Shown piece after piece: positions 20,996 to 30,210 of a stretch of DNA of 31,944 nt (positions are counted from its first letter, which is position 1; each line of letters opens with the position of its first letter). Position numbers and translations under genes: made by a program. The notes under the pieces are model-generated. The model ran no database searches. It had not been told where the DNA came from and saw only the letters and a program-made list of their open reading frames with translations. Source of the DNA: Chara braunii (taxonomy: Eukaryota; Streptophyta; Charophyceae; Charales; Characeae); contig BFEA01000036.1 in NCBI GenBank assembly GCA_003427395.1, positions 243,148 through 275,091 of the forward strand, read 5' to 3'.

Positions 20996-21272
20996 ATCAT
21001 TGAAAGGAACGTAAAAAACAAAGACAAAATAATATAGCAATTCACAAAACAGAAACTGGGAGATGGAAAAATAGCAACAATCATCAACAACAGAATACTA
21101 TTCGGACAATGGAGACACTGCAATATACAACAACAAACGATCTCGGAGATACCAGGAAGTATAGCATATACCCCAAGTGCGGCAATAGACGCAAGCTAAA
21201 ACCCAAGCATAGATCACCAAAGGTAGGGAAAAGCACGACAGAAGACAAAGATGACTCCTCGACGACACAATC

Positions 21273-21312
21273 AGAACAAGGTTATAAGAACAAGGTTATA
21301 AGAACAAGGTTT
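21273..21312 (+). repeat. 14-bp tandem repeat in LINE copy 2 3' region
   Basis: AGAACAAGGTTATA is repeated at 21273 and 21287, with a partial third unit at 21301. It lies just after the last ORF2 homology and before the poly(A) 3' UTR. Confidence 0.9.
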
Positions 21313-21859
21313 TAGGATTTAGACAGAGTCAAGGGTTTAGAGGCTAGACAGAGCCAGGGCAAGTGAGGTAAAGATAAACCGAGGATAGACAGACAAAAGT
21401 TCGGGCTTCAGACACTCGGGATAAGCATGGTTTAGGATTCCAGAATCCCAAAAAGTCCGCAAGAGCCCCAGACCGCTCTAGCATAAAACATCGACCCTGC
21501 AGCATTACAGCTGAGAGGAGCAGGACTGCGGCCAAACGGATCAGCAAGGGCCAACCACAATAAGTAGTGCAGGCTAACTTAAGCTGGGGTGAGGGGGGTA
21601 CATCCTTCCACACGGAAGTAATCAATGCCGTCCACTCGGGCCTCCCAGCCATAATGGGAAGGAGTGTGCGTGAGTCTCCGCTGTATTCCATATTGACTTA
21701 CCATGGAATAGGGACCAGGAGCCAGAACCATGAGGTTCTGTTCTATTAAAAAAAAAAAAAAAAGGAAGGGCTCTACCTAATTTCACCACTTCATTCGTAG
21801 GCAAACTGTGTGAAAAAAGGCAAGGAAAGATCACCTCCAGAGTTTTATTCTGCACCTTT

Positions 21860-22320
21860 GCGGTTTGGGGAAGGAAAACGCAATGAAAAGATGCATTTGC
21901 AACAAAAAAGTTGCATGTGTGAGTGCTCCAACAGTAGCATCCATGCCGGAAACAAACACGATAGAGCATACTCTCAGACTTCCAAACTCTGCCAATAGGT
22001 CAGTTAGGTTCCCCACATGGGATCGGGTAGAGGACCAGTTTCCCAACGGGCATACCTCCTGTCATTTTAGACTACAACAGGATTGAAGGCATTGTTGCAG
22101 TCTGGGGAAAGACAATCCAATGAACAGAGCCATTTGCAACAAAAGAAGCGCATGCGTTCCAACAGTTGCATGGTGCATGTGCTCCAACAGTTGCATCCAT
22201 GCCGAAAACAATCAGGATAGAGCACACTCTCGGACTTCCAAACTCTGCCAATAGGCCAGTTGGAAGCTACCCCACATGGCATCGTGTAGAGGAACAGTTT
22301 CTCAACCGGCATACCCCCTG
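21860..22320. repeat. ~240-260-bp tandem duplication
   Basis: Unit 1 (about 21860-22061) and unit 2 (about 22097-22320) share CATTTGCAACAAAA, CATCCATGCCG, GACTTCCAAACTCTGCCAATAGG and CCCCACATGG in order. The offset grows from about 237 to 259 bp because unit 2 has an extra internal copy of a CTCCAACAGTTGCAT block. No coding function is visible. Confidence 0.85.
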
Positions 22321-22609
22321 ATGCTTCCGCATATAGCAGGTTTTGTGCTCTCTTTTACACCCAAGGCAAAATCGTAAGATTGTCTGCTCAATGCCGCTCG
22401 GGGGTACCAACGGCCTATCTCTAGGTAGCGGGCGCCAAGTTTGCCCAGTTCGTACAGGAGAGGGGACAGGAGGGGATGCACAACAACTGGCCCATCAAAG
22501 AAGCTCGGTCCTGATGCTACCAGCTGACCCCTGGCCAGTATCACCCACGGCAGGTCAGGTGCAACCCCCTCGTATTCCCTTGTTGGAGGCTCAAGATTAC
22601 GATCTTCGT
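22321..22609. other. Unassigned sequence
   Basis: No recognisable gene or repeat apart from short overlapping ORFs. Confidence 0.4.
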
Positions 22610-22649
22610 CAAATGGGTGGACCATTTTCCTCCTGATGGGTGTCGTTTT

Positions 22650-22848
22650 CCGAGCCATTTTTCTCCAATGCAGCTGCACGGATGCCACGTCTGGCAGGAT
22701 TCACCCGCTTGCCACTTTGCTTGGCAAACCTCCAGGCAAAATGAACAGCGCCGAGGTCCTGTTTTACCTGGCCATGCATCCTGTCCGACGCAGCAAGCAT
22801 GCAGCCGCGTTGGAGAAAAATGGCTGGGAAACATACTGGTTGTTTAAG
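22650..22848. mobile_element. MITE copy M2 (left end eroded)
   Basis: The right end reads GGAGAAAAATGGCTGGGAAA, then CATACTGGTTGTTTAAG. The left end keeps GAGCCATTTTTCTCCAATGC but has lost the outermost TTAAACCACCAGT. It is closely related to M3 at 24319 in the opposite orientation. Confidence 0.65.
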
Positions 22849-22985
22849 CAAAAGCCAGGTATGGGCCCTGATATCATCTTTATGTTTTTTTGTTTATTGT
22901 AACATCACAGTCCTGCAGCATCTGTGACATCTAGCCCAAGCTGTGTAATGGCCCCAGTAAACTCCTGCTCTTGTTGTGTCTGCAT

Positions 22986-23197
22986 GGGACGCTGGACCCG
23001 GTTTCCAGCAGGCAAGGCTCCCCACCCACAGACTGGAGCAAAGGTCCTGGGAGCACTATTTGGAGGTGCTCTTACCACACCAAAAAAGAGTGCAGCTCCT
23101 CTGTCCTGGTGGTGGTGAGAGATATCTTTGTATTCCAAATTCATCATGGAAGCCTTGGGCACTAGGCCTGTTTTTGCCAAAAAAAAATAAAAAAAAA
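22986..23197 (+). mobile_element. T-module, copy 5 (with longer 3' body)
   Basis: GGGACGCTGGACCCGG, TTTCCAGCAGG and CTCCCCACCCACAGACTGGA are followed by GTGCTCTTACCACACC between partly complementary arms. About 90 bp of extra sequence and an A-rich tail (23179-23197) follow. The extra 3' part is shared with the right inverted arm. Confidence 0.8.
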
Positions 23198-24136
23198 TGG
23201 ATTCAAAACTCAAGAGAGATTCATACCAATTTTTTTAACGATCACTGATTAACACCAGGACGAGATAGATGATTGATTCTAACATCGTAATTACGAGAGG
23301 TTCAGTAAGAGCAACAAGGGAGGAGGAAATATGTGAACAGATGACCAGCACCATTGATAATGAGTATGCTCACATTCCATAGAGAACTGCGGGCACAAGG
23401 GTTTCCTGGTTACCTGTTTGTGGAAGCAGCAAGGAAAGTTTCAAGAAAGGTGGGAGGGAGGGTCTGGGACGGGCTCACGTCGCACCTGGTACGACTGTAT
23501 GGGGTACACCACAGGGACGGCGTACAGCAGTACAAGAAGAGACCGAGGAAAACTGCTGATACTACCTGCAGAGAACGGAAGATTCAGTGCAAAAACACAG
23601 GATTTGATATCGGCCATGTAATCTGAGCCTTCGGCACGTAGCGATTGATGACGTACGCCATGGCGGTAACGACCACATGAAAGTACCTCAAGAGTCTCGA
23701 CAGATATCTGGACTTGAAATACAGGGCGGCTATCCGATGGGACCAAAAAAATGTTTTTGATCGCACAGTGATCTTTTCAGCGTAACCTTCATAATTTTAT
23801 TTTCTCTTAGTTACCAGAGGGCCTATGCAGATCTGCATGGTGCGCAGGTCTGGACTCTGAAGATAAAAGGATTTGTTTTTTGCAAACGTTTACGCGGGGT
23901 TACCCATGGTAGTGAGTTCTTCACTAGTGCTTAAAGAGGAGCCGAGGGAGTACTCGGCAGCAGTCTGTGCGAAACGGGGTAGAAGGCTGTTGAGGCGTGT
24001 GGAACACCATGCTACAAAAAGCCTACAATGTAATTTGTTTTGTGATAGGTAAACTCCGAATTACATTGTTTTTACGATTCCTCTATATTGCCTTCATTGT
24101 TTTTACGATTTCTCTATATTGCCTTAAAAAATTGGG
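23198..24136. other. Spacer between inverted arms, unassigned
   Basis: No gene is recognisable. A 90-codon frame at 23354-23626 looks protein-like at its start (FHRELRAQGFPGYLF), but I cannot place it in a family. A short direct repeat of TTGTTTTTACGATT and CTCTATATTGCCTT occurs at about 24065-24125. Confidence 0.4.
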
Positions 24137-24318
24137 TAGGGATCTCCATGTTTTTTTCTTTTTGTTGTTGTTGGCAAAAACAGGCCTAGTGCCCAAGGCT
24201 TCGATGATGAATTGGGAATACAAAGATCTCTCTCACCATCACCAGGACAGACGAGCTGCACGGTGACATTGAGGGGAAAAACAAAAAAAAGATGATCAGG
24301 GCCCATACCTGGCTTTGG

Positions 24319-24556
24319 CTTAAACAACCAGTATGTTTCCCAGCCATTTTTCTCCAACGCTGCTGCATGCTTGCTGCGCCGGGCGGTATGCACTGGCCGA
24401 ACATTTTGCTAAGAACACCGAGTGCGACTCGTTTTTCCTGGAGGTTTGTCTTGGAAAACATTCAAGCAAAGTGGCAGGCCGGTGCGTCGCGCCAGATGCG
24501 ACATGGATGCAGCCGCCTCAGAGAAAAATTGCTGTGAAATGTACTAGTGGTTTAAG
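24319..24556. mobile_element. MITE copy M3 with ~50-bp terminal inverted repeats
   Basis: The left end CTTAAACAACCAGTATGTTT, then CCCAGCCATTTTTCTCC and GCTGCATGC, mirrors the right end, which reads GGATGCAGCCGC, GAGAAAAATTGC, then GAAATGTACTAGTGGTTTAAG. The element is 238 bp and non-coding. It sits inside the composite element of the right inverted arm. Confidence 0.75.
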
Positions 24557-24597
24557 GAAAACGACATCCACCAAGCTGGAAAACAGTCCAGCGGCCT

Positions 24598-24653
24598 ATT
24601 TTACCAAGCTATTGGTGAGGAGTGGCTCCTGCTGGAAAACGGGTCCACGTCCC
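24598..24653 (-). mobile_element. T-module 5' half, copy 6
   Basis: Read on minus: GGGACGTGGACCCG, TTTTCCAGCAGG, then CTCCTCACCAATAG. Its 5' flank on minus is the 92-bp tandem repeat at 24654-24837. Confidence 0.7.
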
Positions 24654-24837
24654 ATATGGTACATGATACAAGAGAAAATCTAAACGTGTCTGAGCGTGTC
24701 TGAAAGTGGTGTCTTTTAATGAGTAATCAACGAGTTCTTTTTGGAATATGGTACATGATACAAGAGAAAATCTGAACGTGTCTGAGAGTGTCTGAAAGTG
24801 GTGTCTTTTAATGAGTAATCAATGAGTTCTTTTTGGA
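24654..24837. repeat. 92-bp tandem duplication abutting a T-module
   Basis: ATATGGTACATGATACAAG starts units at 24654 and 24746. Both run through AACGTGTCTGAG and GTGTCTTTTAATGAGTAATC to TTCTTTTTGGA, with only a few differences. It lies exactly at the 5' edge of T-module copy 6, so it is probably the 5' portion of that element. Confidence 0.9.
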
Positions 24838-25854
24838 AAAAAAAAAGAAAAAGTGGTGTCTGAGAGAGATTGAGATAGTACATCTATTCTTCTGAATTGC
24901 CACGGCCAAGAGCCTGTTTTGTAGACATTAGCCGGACGCCAGGATGTCTGTTCTCAAAAAAAAGCTTGACCTGTTAACCCTTCGGCCATCAGCTATAGCC
25001 TGCTATCACTGAAATAGCCTGGAGAGTTATCCTCTTTGCTGCAATATGCATTTGGAGGACTACTATCTTGCCCGCATATTTGTCAAGGGCAGGGTTGTAA
25101 CTTGTAACTCAAAGGGTGAAAACAAGGATGAAGAAATTATTAAATTATTAAAATTAATCAGTTCCTCCGCCAATGCCCTGCCACTAATCTAACTTCTAAA
25201 TACTCCACGCAGCAGCAATTGAACACAGAGACAATCACTCCCAAGATCTCTGCAAAACGCTCCAAAGCCGTGCACAGCTTCTGACAACATCTCGTTATAC
25301 CACTACCTGCAGGATTCCGAAAGCTTGCCCGTCTAATCCCACAACGACAAAGTGATGGGACTCACCTACTCCCTTTGCACAATCAGGGAGAGTGAAGCTG
25401 GAACGGAGGAAGCAAACATGGGGACGGAGACATTTCCTAATGCCTCAGTGTGAGCTTCACCCAATTCAGCTGAGCCTTAGGTATCACCTTTCCAGCAGCG
25501 GCCCCATCCATGCATGCCACCCTTCCTTGCCCTGCCATAGGAGATCACCACTCCACCCAAGCCACGCGCGACACAGTGGAGCAACTCTTTTGATTTTTCT
25601 ATAATTCAGACTCTTTCAGAGCCACAGCCGTTACCTAAAGGAATGGCCTCGGAACATGCATGTCACAAAGTAATTGCCTTTTTGAAAGTCTGGCCAAAGT
25701 GTTTCACTGAGTACAGAGAAACGGTCACTACGTAAGGTTTGTCTGTCACACTACCATCTGTCTGGTCCAAGGGTGTCAATGGGATGGAATCACAGGCCGG
25801 GGTAAGATCTTCTGCTTGAAGTTATTAACTTTGGGCCTGCTACTGTACAACTGT
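24838..25854. other. Unassigned sequence
   Basis: About 1 kb without recognisable genes. The 70-codon frame at 25392-25604 shows no domain. Confidence 0.45.
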
Positions 25855-25915
25855 GAGACACTGGGCCCGGTTTCCAGCATGTGCTGCTCCCCATGAATAG
25901 ATGGAGTCATCCAAC
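25855..25915 (+). mobile_element. T-module fragment, copy 7
   Basis: GACACTGGGCCCGG, TTTCCAGCATG and GCTCCCCATGAATAGATGGAG match the 5' half of the module. Upstream, TGTACAACTGT is shared with the 632-bp insertion near 4075 on its minus strand, so homology extends beyond the module. There is no poly(A) or 3' half. Confidence 0.7.
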
Positions 25916-26709
25916 AGCCTGCCCCCAATCCCGATGGTTCACTCACCACCATGGGGAAAAGTTAGTATGAGAAGTGATTAGTGATTTATAAAATAAGAAA
26001 TAAATAACTGTATTTTTAAGAAAAAGTTATATCCATTTATACATCACCCGGCGGCTGATGCCGCTTAAGAGATAAAAACTCACTAGCCGAGTACACTTTT
26101 TTCACGACTTGATGTGTGAAGTCGCAGTGTTTACTGTACCCAAGATTGGGTTTCTTTACCAGGTGTATTACCTGTAACTTGAGGTGGAATTCATGTTTGG
26201 GCCTTTTTGGGGATCCCCCGAACATGACAGCCATCATCATAAACCATATTCGGATCCAAATACAGTCATGATGCTCCGGCAGTGTGTTTGGGGAAAGAAA
26301 GTTGCGGGGGATCGAGTAGCTTCAGAGGATCTTCTGGCATGGGATGAGGGCAGCAGGATGGCCATCAGACAGTGACTGTATTGGAGGGTGCCATGTGTGC
26401 TTGAAAACTCCTGCTAATGGGACCTGTGCCCCGGTAGTGACAATGTGAGAGGTCAAGTCCCATGGGACTGGGGCTTCGTGGGCAAATCTGATGGTAAATA
26501 TCAGATGGTGAGAACCAACAGCTGACAGCAGGCATCTTATCAGAAAACTTATACACAGGCATAGCTCAGCAGGGCCGGGCCCTAAAGGGCATAGTCGTGG
26601 CTGTATCTTACACCAATATCATTGGCATTGTCGACCTTGTCTGACTCTGCCCTGAGTGAGGGTTAGCTATCCTTCCTGGGGGTGCAATCCCACTGCCAAC
26701 AAGATTCTT
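25916..26709. other. Unassigned sequence
   Basis: No recognisable gene. There is a short imperfect palindrome around ATCTGATGGTAAATATCAGAT (26488). Small ORFs on both strands look like chance. Confidence 0.4.
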
Positions 26710-26905
26710 TTTAAACCACCAGTACTTCCGAACCTCTTTTCCCCAAAGCTGTAAATGCCCTGAGGCCAAAACAAAAACCACCGGCTTGAGTCCCCTTTGG
26801 CTGGCGCCGCTAGCCAATTTGCTCCAGCAGCCAACCCCCGAAAGTTGCGGCGTGCATGCAGCCGCATGGGAGAAAAATGGCCGGGAAATGCACTGGTGGT
26901 TTAAA
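26710..26905. mobile_element. MITE copy M1 with 14-bp perfect terminal inverted repeats
   Basis: TTTAAACCACCAGT at 26710-26723 is mirrored by ACTGGTGGTTTAAA ending at 26905. The inner right arm carries ATGCAGCCGC, GAGAAAAATGGCCGGGAAA as in M2 and M3. It is 196 bp and non-coding. The outermost TTTAAA is itself palindromic, so a target duplication cannot be separated from the termini. Confidence 0.78.
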
Positions 26906-27481
26906 GACAACTTACTTTTATACTAAACAGTTAGAAAACGAGCGGGCCCTCACAACTCTACCCGGTGAAGTACTGGGGCCATTACTACCAGCAAGATGAG
27001 CCAATTGATTGTCAACCATCAAGATGACAGATCCGCATGGCTGATAATCAATTGAATGACATCTGAATCTATTCTACTGATAGTGGAACAATGCCCCTGG
27101 AGCCAGGCCCAGTAGGAGCTGTATCGAGTGCCTACGAGATAAGTTTTTTTGGTGTGGCTGAAGTATCGCCATGGGCCAAGAGATTTTCAGGTAGAATGGC
27201 CCAAAGCAGCCTATGGTTGGTACTCGACGCCGCTGCTACTAGTGGGACTTCGCCCCTATGCAGTGCTTTCTGCCAGTCATAATGGGAAGAAGTGTGAATG
27301 ATATTGGGGCTCCATCCACCACTCTCACGGTTTCCGAGAGTGACTGCATTGTTCCACACTCTATCAGATTTGAATGTCAGAAGGAAAAAAAGCAGTGAGA
27401 GTGTCAGGAAAGAGGAAGCAAGAGTATAAGGCTCTGTGTTTTTTTTTTTCCCCAAGAAGGAAAAAAAAAAAAGGAATCAAG
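26906..27481. other. Unassigned, with a possible LINE 2-type tail fragment
   Basis: CATAATGGGAAGAAGTGTG near 27278 matches CATAATGGGAAGGAGTGTG near 21651 in the 3' UTR of LINE copy 2. A-rich sequence follows by 27470. It may be a small fragment of a related 3' UTR. No coding sequence is recognisable. Confidence 0.4.
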
Positions 27482-27912
27482 GCCCGCGGGCTAGCTGAGT
27501 TGGTAGAGCCCGTAAGTGGCATTCAGGAGGTCTAATTCGATTCCCCACGTCATCCATTTCAACTCCCCACGACCCCCTGTGGCACACTTCGGGTTCACCA
27601 GCAGAGATAGTTGGCTCACCCTCCCTGGCTGGTCTTGGTAAGGGGATGTGCACTCCTTCCATCCCTTGCTAGGGGTTAGGAGCTTGGGTACTACTCCCCG
27701 CACTGAGTAGAGTAGATGAGTAGGATTCCCTATGCTCCATAGTGGGATAGATAGGCTGGGGTAGACTAGGGAGACTTAAACCCATAACCCATAGCTTGAT
27801 GTGTTGTACTGCATAGATTTGAATAGCTGGCCGCGCCTGGTTCCTGGACTGCTGGCTGATATTGGTCCCCGTTGGATGGGTAGTTAGTGTGAGGATGAAT
27901 TGAGAAAAAAAA
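27482..27912 (+). mobile_element. tRNA-derived SINE, about 430 bp
   Basis: The 5' end resembles a tRNA gene. The A box TAGCTGAGTTGG (27492-27503) is followed by TAGAGC, as in a D arm. The B box AATTCGATTCC (27534-27544) is followed by CCAC. No intact anticodon arm or acceptor stem is evident, so this is not a tRNA gene. A tRNA-unrelated body follows, ending in an A run at about 27903-27912. It is expected to be transcribed by RNA polymerase III and moved by LINE machinery. It lacks the T-module. Confidence 0.75.
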
Positions 27913-28484
27913 AAGAGAACAATCATTTGAAAATGTTCAAAAACCGATAGTCTCAGCCTGCAAAGCTGTTAAATCAAGGTGAGGTCGGCCACCTCTTGGC
28001 TGGCACAGGAATTTCACTGCCTCGACTTGGGACCGACAGTTGCCTTTCTTTGTTGCCTAGTCACCCTTTTCGCTTTGTCCTTTCGCACTCTTGGAAAATC
28101 AAAAGTGGTTCTAGAGTGGACCGAGCAATGACGTGGTTTCCGCAGTGCTCCGGCCTCTGACAACTATCGACCACTTCTCAATTCTAGCATTGAATCGAGA
28201 GTGGTGGAGCGTGCCCAATTGTTGGACTATTTTTTTTTTCTTCGCCTGCCAGAAACTGAACTGGCGCTACAGTGCCTACACAGAATACAAGGAGCGGCCA
28301 TGTCAGATGAACCACAGTACCCACACACAATACAAGGAGCAGCAACATCAGTTCCTCCTTCCCCCCATCCGTTACCCCAACAACCACAACCAAAACAAAA
28401 ACAAAAAAAAGAAGACACTTTCCCCATGAAAGAGAAAAAAACTCCAGAAAAGAGTAAACAATCAAACAACTAAAAACCGCCTAC
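27913..28484 (-). other. Presumed intron or intergenic sequence 3' of the host exon
   Basis: No further exon is recognisable. On the minus strand the host exon is followed by a 5' splice site at 28484 and T-rich sequence. If the gene continues, its next exon lies beyond 27913 or outside this window. Confidence 0.4.
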
Positions 28485-28703
28485 CTGGCTCAAACACATA
28501 ATCTAGATAGGATCTCCTCTGATGTGAAAGGTCCATGTTAGCCCGTTCGAAGACCAGTCTCCAGAACCACCGCTTGATGGCAGAATGCTGGCGATTGGGA
28601 TTGTCATGGCGAGCTGACGTGAAGAAATCTGCCACTCCTACAAGCCCATCATCCGCCAGGTATGCAGCCGCGGCATCGATGACACTCATATATGACGAAG
28701 TTG
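28485..28703 (-). CDS. Internal exon of a betaine lipid synthase (BTA1-like, methyltransferase domain)
   Basis: On the minus strand, TTTTGATTGCAG (3' splice site) precedes 28703 and CCAG/GTAGGC (5' splice site) follows 28485. The exon is 219 bp, in phase 1 at both ends. Its 72 whole codons read TSSYMSVIDAAAAYLADDG, then LVGVADFFTS, KRWFWRLVFERANMDL and RRSYLDYVFEP. This matches, as I know the family, the SAM-methyltransferase (BtaB-like) region: a predicted helix, a G(V)VDF strand, the FW..WF...V.L motif and an R..YL...F ending. The enzyme makes the betaine lipid DGTS from diacylglycerol and S-adenosylmethionine, using a BtaA-like half not seen here. No other exon is recognisable in the window, so introns may be very long. 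The main alternative is another class I methyltransferase. Confidence 0.68.
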
Positions 28704-29280
28704 CTGCAATCAAAACGCCCATCATTAAAGAAATAAAATCCATCATCAGCACACACACACACATCCGTTCACCCTCAGTACATCCCATCACATCAGCAAC
28801 TCCAACAAACAGCAAGGGGCATTATCCACTCATTTACTCTTAATTTTTATTTATTATTTTTCACTTATTAATTCAGTAGCCCTTACAAATATTGTACTAG
28901 TCTGATTCTATCAGTACTTGAGCTCAGTCATGCATCTCATTCAGCCTCAGTGTGGGTGCGTGGGAATACAAATTTTGATACAAGCACGAGCACATCCCAT
29001 GGACAACTGGACTCACCATACCACTCACGAAACTAGTGTTTCCATGACATTTACGTACACAGCCTCACGAAACTCGGCCAAAAACAAATTTAGTGTGATC
29101 TCAGAATCCACGCTTCATCGCTCTTGAAACCCTATGCTGCTCCAGCCTGCAACATCTCTGCAACATCTCCGTTTTGTTTCAGCAGCCCTCCAATCATCCT
29201 GTTTTTGAGAGTTCACCTGAGGTTGGGACGGACAAGGGTTTTCCCTTTCCTCTGGGCTCGTCTCTCCCTTTCATGGACAA
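28704..29280 (-). other. Presumed intron sequence 5' of the host exon
   Basis: On the minus strand this ends in a T-rich stretch and TTGATTGCAG at the exon. It is AT-rich from about 28840 to 28920. I find no upstream exon here. Confidence 0.4.
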
Positions 29281-29727
29281 CTTTCCAGAGTGATCTGTTC
29301 ATGAGGATTGTGTGGCAAGGGCGGAAATCTCCCGAGAGCACTCTGGGAATTCTCTGCCACCTCAAGAAAACTTAAGTGTTTTTGTCAGTGTTGTGATGAG
29401 ACCCAGATGCGCATACCCACCAATGACGGGATAATTGACTGGACGAGGCTGGAACAGAAAGGCGTGACACTCCCGTGATGCTGGTCATGTCAGAAAAACT
29501 TCCCGTCCCACAGTCTCCAAGAGACAATAAAACACTTATTTTCGCAGTGCCCCGGAGCAGTCCTCACACGGCGATCGTGGGAAAGGATATCGCGCCAGCT
29601 AGGAAGAGAATCCACTTGGCCATGGAACTGGAAAGCATTACTTTGTGGGACATGGTGCTCTCCACAGGACAGAAATTTTGAGGAAAATAATAAAATATGT
29701 ACAAAGGATGCTTAAGTATGTATCTTA

Positions 29728-29865
29728 GATGCCGTGCCCAGTTTCCAGCAGGTGACGCTTCCCACCAATAGACAGGAGCAACCAGCATGGGGGCTATGAG
29801 AGGGAGATGCTCATCTCACTCCCACTAGTAAACTCAACAATATAAACAAAAAAAAAAGAAAAAAA
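29728..29865 (+). mobile_element. T-module insertion, copy 8, inside LINE copy 3
   Basis: GATGCCGTGCCCAG, TTTCCAGCAGGTGACGCTTC and CCACCAATAGACAGGAG lead into a GAGAT-GCTC-ATCTC hairpin and an A-rich tail (about 29847-29865). It interrupts the LINE 3 coding region. At most about 25 bp of extra 5' sequence precede it, so it stands nearly alone. No exact target-site duplication was found. Confidence 0.82.
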
Positions 29866-30210
29866 GGGAGAGGAGCCTTCCTCTGGGCCCTTTGGCAGAA
29901 GAGACGCACACACATAATGGACGGGGAGTATGCACGGAAGGCGAGGAAATCACAGACACAGTTAAACAGCAGATCCAGTTAACAGAACCATGCCTGGAAA
30001 CAAAAGCAAAATTCCATCTTTATCAGGAAAGAAAAGGCATAATGTCATAAACCAAGCAATAAAAACTTTCTCAGAGGAATGGCTGGGTGGTGAACAAGGT
30101 GGCAGGATTGCAAACATTCAATGGGAGGGCGGGAGGCAAACAGACGCAGAGACACTGAAGAGGGTGTACAAAATAGCCTTCAATGACTGGACAATGGTGG
30201 ATGCAGCTGT

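Larger units (their letters stand above)
11461..21763 (+). mobile_element. LINE copy 2: near full-length L1-clade element
   Basis: GGAAGGGCTCTCCCTGA at 11444-11460 matches GGAAGGGCTCTACCTAA at 21764-21780 with two differences. The right copy directly follows a poly(A) tail (about 21748-21763). Inside lie a 5' region of about 1.8 kb with a C20 tract (12497-12516), ORF1, ORF2, a 14-bp tandem repeat near 21273 and about 450 bp of 3' UTR. The span is 10.3 kb, or about 9.65 kb without the 657-bp insertion at 17013. It belongs to a different lineage from LINE copy 1, because its 3' end lacks the T-module. Both ORFs are broken by stops and frameshifts. The 5' boundary rests on the imperfect duplication alone. 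Confidence 0.75.
22610..23197 (+). repeat. Left arm of a large inverted repeat
   Basis: Read forward, this stretch matches the reverse complement of 24137-24600 in order. The shared order is GGTGTCGTTTTCC, the MITE-like segment, GCCAGGTATGGGCCCTGAT, then TTGTATTCC and GCCTTGGGCACTAGGCCTG followed by poly(A). The left arm also carries a T-module start with flank (about 22900-23090) that the right arm lacks at this point. The arms are two copies of one element in opposite orientation, separated by about 0.94 kb. Confidence 0.8.
24137..24657 (-). repeat. Right arm of the large inverted repeat
   Basis: On the minus strand the order is: T-module start (24653), a second GCTGGA...TCCAGC hairpin (24592-24575), MITE M3, GCCAGGTATGGGCCCTGAT, and GCCTTGGGCACTAGGCCTG. 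An A-rich end (T-rich on plus at about 24151-24175) follows. It is the same composite element as 22610-23197. Confidence 0.8.

Noticed and set aside
21273-21312. CRISPR-like or other spaced repeat array
   Set aside because: The units are directly contiguous without spacers, and the context is a LINE 3' region in a eukaryote.
22321-22650. Overlapping ORFs on both strands as host exons
   Set aside because: No domain, no splice-site pair, and the region adjoins the repeat arms.
23354-23626. 90-codon ORF as a fragment of a Penelope-like or other retroelement
   Set aside because: Only a short stretch looks suggestive; no catalytic motif or second copy supports it.
26560-26700. A SINE with A box near 26564 and B box near 26682
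   Set aside because: The boxes are about 120 bp apart, far more than a tRNA-derived head allows, and each match is weak.
27482-27560. A genuine tRNA gene
   Set aside because: A and B boxes are present, but no acceptor stem or anticodon arm pairs properly, and a long body with poly(A) follows; SINE is the better reading.
28133-28473. Short ORFs over the A-rich stretch beside the host exon
   Set aside because: Composition is driven by A-rich sequence and a near-tandem of ACACA/ATACAAGGAGC; no splice-supported frame links them to the exon.
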